Source: Patescibacteria group bacterium (GTDB taxonomy: Bacteria > Patescibacteriota > Minisyncoccia > Phycocordibacterales > DATDWN01). From it: 34,600 nucleotides of DNA. The notes under the pieces were generated by a model, which worked only from the letters and a program-made list of their open reading frames with translations, did not search any database and had not been told where the DNA came from. The stretch is from NCBI GenBank assembly GCA_013816135.1, contig JACDEV010000008.1, positions 1 through 34,600 of the forward strand. Reading direction: 5' to 3'. Below are positions 26,233 to 33,588 of the stretch, one piece after another. The translations under genes and the position numbers were made by a program. Numbering within the stretch: position 1 is the stretch's first letter; every line of letters starts with the position of its first letter.

Positions 26233-26586
26233 TTATTTCTTTGCTGCGGCTTTATCAGCAGCAGGAGCTTTTGCAGCTTGTGCAGATGCAATCTCACCTT
26301 CTTTCTTCTTCTGTTCCAATTCTTTCTGCATCTTTCCTCCGTGTTTGATGAATTTCTTTGTAGGTGAGAATTCTCCTAGTCTGTGTCCAACCATGTCTTC
26401 AGAAACTGATACTTCAATATGATTCTTTCCGTTGTGAACACCGAAAATAAAACCAATCATTTCAGGAGCAATCACACAAGCTCGAGACCAAGTCTTAATA
26501 ACCCCGGTTTCACTGGATTTCTTTCCTTCGATTTTTTTCATTAATCGTGGGTCTACGTATGGGCCTTTTTTAGATGATCGAGACAT
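26233..26586 (-). CDS. rpsS: 30S ribosomal protein S19
   Basis: [20 protein letters not shown]...[29 protein letters not shown]. Confidence 0.97.
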   Translation of the reverse strand: MSRSSKKGPYVDPRLMKKIEGKKSSETGVIKTWSRACVIAPEMIGFIFGVHNGKNHIEVSVSEDMVGHRLGEFSPTKKFIKHGGKMQKELEQKKKEGEIASAQAAKAPAADKAAAKK

Positions 26587-26677
26587 TGTATTTTTTCAAA
26601 ACAAAAACCACTTTGCTGTGGTACTTCCGAGATACCATACAAAAATGTATAAGAGTCACACTCTTAACTTGGCGTTT

Positions 26678-26706
26678 ATACTATACAAAATGGCTATTAA
26701 TGTCAA
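26678..26706 (-). promoter_or_regulatory. Sigma70-type promoter upstream of rpsS
   Basis: Minus strand TTGACA-N17-TAGTAT, ~92 nt upstream of the rpsS start. Confidence 0.75.
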
Positions 26707-26722
26707 CAGTTATGCATACATT

Positions 26723-26760
26723 AAAGGGCGAGCTGGGCATTTCTGCTTTGCTCGCCCTTT
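26723..26760. terminator. Hairpin AAAGGGCGAGC...GCTCGCCCTTT
   Basis: Inverted repeat with A/T flanks. Confidence 0.75.
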
Positions 26761-26777
26761 CTTTAATTATTACTTAC

Positions 26778-26936
26778 CTACTTGACCTCTGTCTGAATCC
26801 TCTCTTTCAACAATTTGAGTAGGTCTGAAGCCTTGACCAAGGTCATCCGACGAAGATAAATTTCCTGGTCAATTATTACTTCGACTTGCTTTAAGACTTC
26901 GAGCTGAACTGCTAACTGCTCCTGTGTTTTCGGCAT
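26778..26936 (-). CDS. Small hypothetical protein (52 aa) MPKTQEQLAVQLEVLKQVEVIIDQEIYLRRMTLVKASDLLKLLKERIQTEVK
   Basis: Manual translation; SD GAGAGGAT overlaps the stop of the preceding gene. Confidence 0.6.
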   Translation of the reverse strand: MPKTQEQLAVQLEVLKQVEVIIDQEIYLRRMTLVKASDLLKLLKERIQTEVK

Positions 26937-26937
26937 T

Positions 26938-27249
26938 TTATCCTCTCGGATCGTTATTTACTTGCTTCTGGTCTTTATTTTGATGTTTAGTGAAGTATTC
27001 CCAAGCTGCCTCTGCTTGAGCCAATTGAGAATACACACTAACTCCATTACGAGTTCCACACATAGCCACGATTACCGGATTTCTATAATGAAGTGAACTA
27101 TCTCCAACAAAAATTCCTAAATCCATAGCGTGAGCCCATGCCATCCTAGACTCATATGTCGTAAAGTCTTCAGGTAAATCATTCACCCATGGATCAGTCA
27201 AAGCTCTCATTCCCGAACGAATCCTTGCTTCCCCGGTGCTAAGTAGCAT
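26938..27249 (-). CDS. AWEY-motif small paralog 1 (N-terminus uncertain)
   Basis: NPVIVAMCGTRNGVSVYSQLAQAEAAWEYFTKHQ near C-terminus; SD GAGGAGG 27 nt upstream of ATG. Confidence 0.6.
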   Translation of the reverse strand: MLLSTGEARIRSGMRALTDPWVNDLPEDFTTYESRMAWAHAMDLGIFVGDSSLHYRNPVIVAMCGTRNGVSVYSQLAQAEAAWEYFTKHQNKDQKQVNNDPRG

Positions 27250-27312
27250 CAGAAACTTAGATTTTTCTAAAAAAAACCTCCTCGAATAATATACACTTTT
27301 TTATGTAATTTT

Positions 27313-27349
27313 AAAGGGCGACCTCGGCACATTGCCTTAGTCGCCCTTT
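27313..27349. terminator. Hairpin AAAGGGCGAC...GTCGCCCTTT
   Basis: Inverted repeat with A/T flanks. Confidence 0.75.
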
Positions 27350-27351
27350 CT

Positions 27352-27660
27352 TCAAATTGGTTCGTTCCCTATGCTTTCTTTCGAGGAACTTTCGTAATGA
27401 ATCCATGCCTGTTCAGTTCGAGCCATGACCTCTACGATTGCAGACGGTGTACTACAATCTAGAACTGCAACTGCATATAGAGTTGCGGTGAAGATAGGAT
27501 TTTCGCTGACGTCGCCTGGATCCTTCCAAAAAAAGAGATTTTTCTTGCGAAGCAGATCCATGATGTAAATCTTCCTTTTTTCAATCTCAGCGCTAATATC
27601 TCTTGCATCTGCTAGAACAGACGAAAATTCGAGAAGAAATTGCACACGATTGTACGACAA
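27352..27660 (-). CDS. AWEY-motif small paralog 2 (TTG start proposed)
   Basis: SD AAGGTGG then TTG; ENPIFTATLYAVAVLDCSTPSAIVEVMARTEQAWIHYE. Confidence 0.6.
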   Translation of the reverse strand: MSYNRVQFLLEFSSVLADARDISAEIEKRKIYIMDLLRKKNLFFWKDPGDVSENPIFTATLYAVAVLDCSTPSAIVEVMARTEQAWIHYESSSKESIGNEPI

Positions 27661-27726
27661 TTCAAACCACCTTTCTACGTTTAGACTATAGGTATGAGTA
27701 TATTTGTCAACAGCTATTAATATAAA

Positions 27727-27755
27727 AAGGTGGTCGTCTGTCACACGACCACCCT
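27727..27755. terminator. Hairpin AAGGTGGTCGT...ACGACCACCCTT
   Basis: Inverted repeat. Confidence 0.65.
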
Positions 27756-27758
27756 TAT

Positions 27759-28085
27759 TTAGATCCGACTCAACGGAACCCCTTTTAGCTCAGCTTCTGC
27801 CGACTTCTCCTCGTAGTACTCCCAGGCTTTCTCCATGAAATGAAAGATTGACATAATCCCGACAACAGAAGGATGATTTTCCTTGGACAATTGATGAAGT
27901 TGAAGCATTGATTGAATGACGAGGTTTTTGTCCTCAGAGACCTCATTCGAATAGGTATTGATTCTACATTCTTTAGCCACAGCTAATGCCTGTGATGTGG
28001 CATCTTTACAACCATTCGAAAGATCAAAATTCATCGACCCAACAGCCTGCGTTAGTCTGCAATAAAATTCTGATTTTGTAATCAC
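27759..28085 (-). CDS. AWEY-motif small paralog 3 (GTG start proposed)
   Basis: SD TTGGAGG then GTG; DKNLVIQSMLQLHQLSKENHPSVVGIMSIFHFMEKAWEYYEEK. Confidence 0.65.
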   Translation of the reverse strand: MITKSEFYCRLTQAVGSMNFDLSNGCKDATSQALAVAKECRINTYSNEVSEDKNLVIQSMLQLHQLSKENHPSVVGIMSIFHFMEKAWEYYEEKSAEAELKGVPLSRI

Positions 28086-28149
28086 ACAAACCTCCAACAA
28101 TAATTTTGTTGACTCTATTTAAGAACACTACACTCCTTTACAGAATAGT

Positions 28150-28173
28150 CAAAACCGCCTTTCGGCTATTTTT
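28150..28173. terminator. Hairpin AAAACCGCCTTTCGGCTATTTTT
   Basis: Imperfect inverted repeat with T tract. Confidence 0.5.
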
Positions 28174-28201
28174 CTTTATTATAGGGTGTTAGTATTGAAC
28201 T

Positions 28202-28543
28202 ATGAAATCTAATCCAGAAGAATTTCCAAATAACATTTTAGATACGGAGGGAGGAATGTTTCAAATGGAAATAATGACTATTATGCCGGAAGCTCTTCAG
28301 TTAATTGAAATATCTCAGGTAAATGAAGAAATAAAGGAAAAATGTAAGCTTATATTAGATGATTTTGTGAAAGTTGTTAAATTTGAGAAAGACAAAATTG
28401 ATCCATATATACTAAGTAAAGGTCCAGTAATTAAACTTCTTGATCTCCTTGATGAAAAAGATGATGAACAAAAGCAATTATTTGAAAGCTTACGAGATGT
28501 CATATTAAAAGCACGTGATTCTGTCAAAGGTTGGAAAAGTTAA
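28202..28543 (+). CDS. Hypothetical protein
   Basis: 113-aa ORF opposite in orientation to the surrounding island genes. Confidence 0.6.
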   Translation: MKSNPEEFPNNILDTEGGMFQMEIMTIMPEALQLIEISQVNEEIKEKCKLILDDFVKVVKFEKDKIDPYILSKGPVIKLLDLLDEKDDEQKQLFESLRDVILKARDSVKGWKS

Positions 28544-28571
28544 AACCTTCTCTAATTATATTGATACGTTT

Positions 28572-28607
28572 AAGGGCGACCACAGCATTTCTACTGTGTC
28601 GCCCTTT
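28572..28607. terminator. Hairpin AAGGGCGACCACAG...CTGTGTCGCCCTTT
   Basis: Inverted repeat with A/T flanks. Confidence 0.75.
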
Positions 28608-28618
28608 ATAGTTATAAG

Positions 28619-28936
28619 CTACCTAAGCCACCAAACTCTCCATTTCCTGGAGTTTCGTTCATACTCCCAGGCCTTTCTCATTAGATATACGGCAGATGTT
28701 GCAACAACCATTGGATCTATTACTGGGTTAATTGCCATCAGCGCAATTGATTCAATTGGTTCATTCCGTTCTCCAAACAAAGGTTCTCTGTAAACTCCCA
28801 CTGCCCGACAAGCGCATTCTGCTTCCAACCTATAGTCATTAACTGTAGGCTCTCTCTGAGTTTTAAGTCCTTCAATCGCTGATTTTACCTGCATTACAGC
28901 GATTGATAACTTCATGTAAAACATGGATTCGGTCAT
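28619..28936 (-). CDS. AWEY-motif small paralog 4
   Basis: SD AGAAGGAG; TTGACA-N16-TAGTCT upstream; NEPIESIALMAINPVIDPMVVATSAVYLMRKAWEYERN. Confidence 0.65.
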   Translation of the reverse strand: MTESMFYMKLSIAVMQVKSAIEGLKTQREPTVNDYRLEAECACRAVGVYREPLFGERNEPIESIALMAINPVIDPMVVATSAVYLMRKAWEYERNSRKWRVWWLR

Positions 28937-28980
28937 CAAAATCTCCTTCTAAATTCAGACTACTATACATTCATAATATG

Positions 28981-29006
28981 TCAAAACCGCCTTTCGGCGG
29001 TTTTGA
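28981..29006. terminator. Hairpin TCAAAACCGCCTTTCGGCGGTTTTGA
   Basis: Perfect stem with T tract downstream of rplB. Confidence 0.85.
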
Positions 29007-29023
29007 AGTTTATTAATTTTGTG

Positions 29024-29130
29024 GATTTTTGTTTGAGTTCAAGGCGCGACGTTTTGTTTTTGACCAAGGTGTATATTTAGTACTCCGCGGGAGAAAACGA
29101 AACTAGCAACGCAGAAATCGAACAAAAAGA
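29024..29130 (-). repeat. Structured dispersed repeat, copy C2, immediately 3' of rplB
   Basis: Homologous to 22023-22130 with compensatory stem changes. Confidence 0.85.
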
Positions 29131-29136
29131 CCAGAA

Positions 29137-29979
29137 TTACTTTCGCTTGCCAACTTTTCGGCGACTTACAATATATTTGTTTGAGTATTTCTTTGGAGTT
29201 CGTGACTTCTGACCCTTTCCTGTTGGCTTACCATAAACTGAGATAGCTCGTCTTCGTCCTCGTCCCTGAACACCTTCACCTCCTCCGTATGGGTGGTCAA
29301 CTGGGTTCTGAGCAGTACCTCGAACTGTTGGTCGAATACCTAACCATCGTGAACGTCCTGCCTTTCCAAGATTTACCAATCGGTTCTCATCGTTTGATAC
29401 ATCTCCAATAGATGCCCAAGCTGTTTCCTTAACTTTTCTAACTTCTGTTGAAGGAAGCTTGATGTCAACGTAACCTGCATCCTTTGCAATTACTTCAACA
29501 TAGTTTCCAGCTGATCGGGCAAGTTTTGCACCTCCGAGTGGCTTTATCTCAACGTTGTATACAAAAGTACCAATTGTAATATTTCTTAGTGGAAGTCTGT
29601 TTCCTGGCTTTGCTTCTGCGTTTTCTGAAGTAACCAACTCATCTCCAACCTTCACTGATCTTGGAAGTAGAACGTATCTTTTTTCTCCATCTTTATACTG
29701 TGCAAGTCCGATAAATCCAGTTCTGTTTGGATCGTATTCTACAGTTTTGATTGTGTAAGGGATATCTCTTTTGTCGTATGTAAAATCTATCTCACGGAAA
29801 AGTCTCTTGTGTCCTCCTCCTTTGTGTCGAGTAGTGATGTGACCGTGGTGGTTTCTTCCCATCTGGCGTCGGAAACCGTGAGTCAAAGATTTGACTGGTT
29901 CTGAAACAGTAATAGACAGTCCGTATGAAGGTGTTGTCATCTGTCGTCTTGATGGTGATGTTGGTTTATATCGTTTCAT
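29137..29979 (-). CDS. rplB: 50S ribosomal protein L2
   Basis: MGRNHHGHITTRHKGGGHKRLFREIDF...NPVDHPYGGGEGVQGRGRR. Confidence 0.98.
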   Translation of the reverse strand: MKRYKPTSPSRRQMTTPSYGLSITVSEPVKSLTHGFRRQMGRNHHGHITTRHKGGGHKRLFREIDFTYDKRDIPYTIKTVEYDPNRTGFIGLAQYKDGEKRYVLLPRSVKVGDELVTSENAEAKPGNRLPLRNITIGTFVYNVEIKPLGGAKLARSAGNYVEVIAKDAGYVDIKLPSTEVRKVKETAWASIGDVSNDENRLVNLGKAGRSRWLGIRPTVRGTAQNPVDHPYGGGEGVQGRGRRRAISVYGKPTGKGQKSRTPKKYSNKYIVSRRKVGKRK

Positions 29980-29989
29980 CTTTTTATTT

Positions 29990-30271
29990 TTATAGGTTTT
30001 CTATCTTTGTTCCCGGCTTAAGGTAAATGTACGCCTTCTTGTATCCTGATTTCTTTCCTTTCTTACCTCGGACAAAAACATTCTTTGCAGGAATAGTAAC
30101 AGTTGAGATATTTAGAGGTGTAATCTTGTATCTTTCAATGAAAGCAGCTCGAACTAGGTGCTTTGTTGAGCTTGGAGCTACTTGAAAAACGAATACTGAT
30201 GATTCTGATTTCAAGCTGGCCTTCTCTGTAACATGAGGCTTTATTAAAATGTGATTTAAATCTTTCTTCAT
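29990..30271 (-). CDS. rplW: 50S ribosomal protein L23
   Basis: LIKPHVTEKASLKSESSVFVFQVAPSSTKHLVRAAFIERYKI. Confidence 0.95.
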   Translation of the reverse strand: MKKDLNHILIKPHVTEKASLKSESSVFVFQVAPSSTKHLVRAAFIERYKITPLNISTVTIPAKNVFVRGKKGKKSGYKKAYIYLKPGTKIENL

Positions 30272-30272
30272 A

Positions 30273-30989
30273 TTATTTTGTTGCTTTCGCAGTCTTTGTT
30301 ACTTTCTTTTCTACCCCAACTTTCTTGCTTCCCAACTTTTCTGAAATTTGTGAAAGTCCTTGTTCTGGGTTTGAGATAACAACGTATTTGTATTTCATCA
30401 AGTCCAATGGACTCATGTTTCGGATTTCATCCACAACAACATTACCTAGATTTCTAAAGCTTTTTTCTGTAGTTGTATCCTTAGTAGAAAGGGCGATATA
30501 TGCTGAGTTCTTTCGCTTGTTCATCAAGTCCTTGAAACCACTTACTCCAGATAGTGATGACAATACATCTTTTGCATCCTTAGTTTTAATAACTCGCAAT
30601 GTAAGATCGTTTACGAAAAGTACTTCTCCTTTCTTGTATTTAGCTGAAAGAATAGTGTAAAGAGCCTTAGCCTTCATTTTCTTGTTAATCTTTCGATCAA
30701 AGTTCTTTAGATTGTTTGGACCATGAGTAACACCTCCTCCAACCCAGATAGGTGATCGAATAGAACCGTGTCGAGCGCGTCCAGTTCCCTTTTGCTGCCA
30801 TGGCTTCTTTCCTCCTCCACTTACCTGTCCTCGGTTCTTTGTATAAGCAACGTTGTTTCGAGCAATAGAGTTCATTGAAACTACAACCTGGTGAACTAGG
30901 TCGGCATTCCATTTCAATCCGAAAACTGCTTCAGGAATGGTTATTTTCTTTGCTTCGGCTCCTTTTGGTGTATAAAGTGTTGCTTCCAT
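30273..30989 (-). CDS. rplD: 50S ribosomal protein L4
   Basis: NVAYTKNRGQVSGGGKKPWQQKGTGRARHGSIRSPIWVGGGVTHGP. Confidence 0.97.
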   Translation of the reverse strand: MEATLYTPKGAEAKKITIPEAVFGLKWNADLVHQVVVSMNSIARNNVAYTKNRGQVSGGGKKPWQQKGTGRARHGSIRSPIWVGGGVTHGPNNLKNFDRKINKKMKAKALYTILSAKYKKGEVLFVNDLTLRVIKTKDAKDVLSSLSGVSGFKDLMNKRKNSAYIALSTKDTTTEKSFRNLGNVVVDEIRNMSPLDLMKYKYVVISNPEQGLSQISEKLGSKKVGVEKKVTKTAKATK

Positions 30990-31032
30990 AAATTTTTTTC
31001 TTTTTTATTTATAAATTTTCATAACTGAAAAT

Positions 31033-31644
31033 TTATCCGTTTACTTCAACTAGAGTTCCTCTTCGTCCAGGAACAGATCCTCGTATGAAAATTTCGCCAG
31101 TTTCTGGTTTTACAGAAACAACTGTTAGTCCTTTTGTAGTTATACGATCACCACCCATTCTTCCGGCCATTCTCTTTCCTTTTGCCACTCGGCCTCCATC
31201 TCGTCCTCCTCCTCCGATAGATCCAGGCTCTCGCTCAGAGTGCTTCTGACCGTGTGATCGAGGTCCTCCTTTGAAACCATATCGCTTTACTGCTCCTTGG
31301 AAACCTTTTCCTTTTGATATTGAAGAAACTGTAACAGTATCTCCTGTTGCGAAAGTTGTAAGATCAATTGAGTCACCGATTTTAAATGTTGGCTCACCTT
31401 CTGTTCGAACTTCTCGTAAATACATAAAATTTCCACCGTTCATCTGTCCAAGCTGTGCTTTATTTATATTTTTTGCACCTCTTGTTCCATATCCAACCTG
31501 GATAGCATTGTAACCATCTGTGGCTACAGTTTTTATTGCAGTAACAGTCATAGGGCTTGCCTTAAGAGCAGTTACTGGATGAACCATACCCGCCTCATCG
31601 AAGATTTGGGTCATATTTACTTTTGTTCCTAGTATAAATTTCAT
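31033..31644 (-). CDS. rplC: 50S ribosomal protein L3
   Basis: LGTKVNMTQIFDEAGMVHPVTALKA...KGKGFQGAVKRYGFKGGPRSHGQKHSEREPGSIG. Confidence 0.97.
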   Translation of the reverse strand: MKFILGTKVNMTQIFDEAGMVHPVTALKASPMTVTAIKTVATDGYNAIQVGYGTRGAKNINKAQLGQMNGGNFMYLREVRTEGEPTFKIGDSIDLTTFATGDTVTVSSISKGKGFQGAVKRYGFKGGPRSHGQKHSEREPGSIGGGGRDGGRVAKGKRMAGRMGGDRITTKGLTVVSVKPETGEIFIRGSVPGRRGTLVEVNG

Positions 31645-31665
31645 TTTTTTGATTTTAAATTTGAA

Positions 31666-31785
31666 GCATTTCGTTGTTGGACTTCAGAAAACTCTCGTCA
31701 CTTTACACTTGTAAAGCTCCTCGAATTTTCCTTGTCCGCCTAGAATTGCACTCAAATTTCAAACAAAACACTTATTTTTTGGTAA
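31666..31785 (+). repeat. Possible third, divergent copy (C3) of the structured repeat, opposite orientation, upstream of rplC
   Basis: CGTTGTTGG...CTCTCGTCACTTTACACTTGTAAAGCT...CCGCCTAGAATTGCACTC resembles the minus-strand C1/C2 linkers; stems AAATTTGA/TCAAATTT and CTTTACA/TGTAAAG. Confidence 0.45.
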
Positions 31786-31950
31786 CGATTTGCGGACAGT
31801 AATGAGAAAGATTTTCTCAACATTGCCCTTCGCTAGTCACCATTAAAAAAGCCCGAAGGCGATTTGAAGATACTAACAGATAACGATTTTTAATACAAGT
31901 GTATTGACTCACATCCTTTAGTTAGTTAAGTTAATCAGAGAGAGGTATTT

Positions 31951-32253
31951 ATGACTGACGGCAAGGAGTATGTTCTGCTAGGAATTCTCTCAGCTGAAGG
32001 GGTGTTCTGGCTCATTCAGATGATTAGAGCGATAGTTCAGTTGCCCAGAAATAACGGCTACGGAAATGGTCCGGATGAATTCACACAAAAGTGGCTCAGT
32101 CCTGTAATAGCCCTGTCGGCGTCTATTTTCATGGGGTATGATATCCCTATGTTGATCTGGATATTAGCATTAAGCCTCAGAATCGGGGTTATCGCTACAT
32201 ACAAACATAGAGACCTCCAAAATAAGAAACTTATCCTTCAGAACTGGAGATGA
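31951..32253 (+). CDS. Small hypothetical membrane protein
   Basis: 100-aa ORF with SD AGAGAGGT and hydrophobic segments. Confidence 0.65.
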   Translation: MTDGKEYVLLGILSAEGVFWLIQMIRAIVQLPRNNGYGNGPDEFTQKWLSPVIALSASIFMGYDIPMLIWILALSLRIGVIATYKHRDLQNKKLILQNWR

Positions 32254-32273
32254 GACAAAACTCTATTTACGAA

Positions 32274-32307
32274 AGCCGCCGACTCATGTCGGCGGCTAAC
32301 TTTTTTT
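32274..32307. terminator. Hairpin AGCCGCCGAC-TCAT-GTCGGCGGCT + T tract
   Basis: Perfect 10-bp stem downstream of the 31951 ORF. Confidence 0.85.
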
Positions 32308-32309
32308 AT

Positions 32310-32690
32310 TTAAATGATCTTAACGTCGATATTAACTCCTGAAGGAAGTGACAAGTTAGTCAAAGCTTCCATTATCTTTGGAGTAGGGTTTAGGATATCT
32401 ATCACTCGCTTGTGAACTCGGATTTCAAACTGTTCTCTTGCATTCTTGTATACGAAAGATGATCGGTTTACAGTGTACTTCTTTATTTCTGTCGGTAGAG
32501 GTATAGGACCTTCTACTTTGGCATCATAACGAAGAGCGGTATCGATTATCTGCTTAACAGATAGATCGAGAATCTTGTATTCATATGCTCGTACTCGGAT
32601 TCTAAGTTTAGAAATTACATCCGCCTTAGCTGCTACTTTTGGAGCTGCTTTCTTTGTCGTCTTTTTTGTTGAAGGTTCTTTTGTGGCCAT
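32310..32690 (-). CDS. rpsJ: 30S ribosomal protein S10 with K/A-rich N-terminal extension
   Basis: [72 protein letters not shown]. Confidence 0.97.
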   Translation of the reverse strand: MATKEPSTKKTTKKAAPKVAAKADVISKLRIRVRAYEYKILDLSVKQIIDTALRYDAKVEGPIPLPTEIKKYTVNRSSFVYKNAREQFEIRVHKRVIDILNPTPKIMEALTNLSLPSGVNIDVKII

Positions 32691-32773
32691 TTCTTTAATA
32701 GGAAGATACTAGCAGATATTGTTTTTTTATTCAAGTATAAAAAATAGGCGCCTGTGGTCAGTACGCCTAATTA

Positions 32774-33046
32774 TTACTTTGGCCATTTTGGGGCAAACAT
32801 TTTATACACTTTTGGGCTAGAAACTCCAAGATGAAACCAAAAGTATTCAAAACATTTTGGACATTCAAAGATTGCAATACCTCCTCTATCCGATCTTTGT
32901 GGACCAGCCGTTTGTGTAAATCCAACTATCAAATTAGCTCTTAGTTGAGTTTGAAAAGGAAATTCAGCTCCACAGTGGCAGGAATGATCCATTCCGTGAT
33001 ACATATCTGAACTGTAAGTAACACCCCACGATTTAAATTCGGACAC
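32774..33046 (-). CDS. Small hypothetical protein with zinc-binding-like CxC/CxxC motifs
   Basis: HSCHCGAEF...FECPKCFEYFWF; SD AAGGAG before GTG start. Confidence 0.65.
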   Translation of the reverse strand: MSEFKSWGVTYSSDMYHGMDHSCHCGAEFPFQTQLRANLIVGFTQTAGPQRSDRGGIAIFECPKCFEYFWFHLGVSSPKVYKMFAPKWPK

Positions 33047-33123
33047 AAAAACTCCTTCTTATCATTTTATATTACACAATCAATAATTACGCAAACAAAA
33101 TACATTGCTGACAAAAATTTAAA

Positions 33124-33149
33124 GGGCTCTTGTCTTTCGACAAGAGCCC
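33124..33149. terminator. Hairpin GGGCTCTTGTC-TTTC-GACAAGAGCCC
   Basis: Perfect 11-bp stem downstream of the 33165 ORF. Confidence 0.8.
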
Positions 33150-33164
33150 TAATTCCGATCTGGC

Positions 33165-33572
33165 TCAGGAAGCCATGAAGATCTGTTCCTGAACCTCGTC
33201 GACGTACGACCTCCAGCTCTCCCGGCGCTTCTCTTGGAAACGCTCCGATGCAACTCTCAGGGCAACCAGCAACTCCTTCTGGTACTGCACTCGCTCCTCG
33301 AGCGTGATGAGATCCTGCAACTGCTTGCCGGCGCCTGTGTAGTAACGCTGACAAGCAAAGCGATGTTCCGGATTGAGCTCGCAGAACAGAAAGTCAATGA
33401 TCGATTCGTACCTGCTCATCACCTTCTTGGAAGCAATGTACTGCAACCCACTTAAGTAATCATTGCCTGGGGCGAGCAGTAATGCTTCGACTTCTGGGAA
33501 GATTGAGTTGGTCATTCCCCCAATCACCAACAGTGCCTGACGAATTTCCTGACGGAGAGCAATGTCTCCCAT
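33165..33572 (-). CDS. Hypothetical protein, visibly more GC-rich than its neighbours
   Basis: 135-aa ORF with a downstream terminator. Confidence 0.65.
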   Translation of the reverse strand: MGDIALRQEIRQALLVIGGMTNSIFPEVEALLLAPGNDYLSGLQYIASKKVMSRYESIIDFLFCELNPEHRFACQRYYTGAGKQLQDLITLEERVQYQKELLVALRVASERFQEKRRESWRSYVDEVQEQIFMAS

Positions 33573-33588
33573 AATGATAATTCTTGTT

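Noticed and set aside
26574-26822. 82-aa + strand ORF upstream of rpsS
   Set aside because: Overlaps the rpsS promoter/leader and the terminator on the opposite strand; no SD or recognisable family.
26723-28607. Repeated GGGCGA hairpins as a CRISPR array or integron attC sites
   Set aside because: No regular repeat-spacer periodicity, no cas genes and no tyrosine integron integrase in the window; intrinsic terminators are the simpler reading, so only a cautious cassette-end hypothesis is kept.
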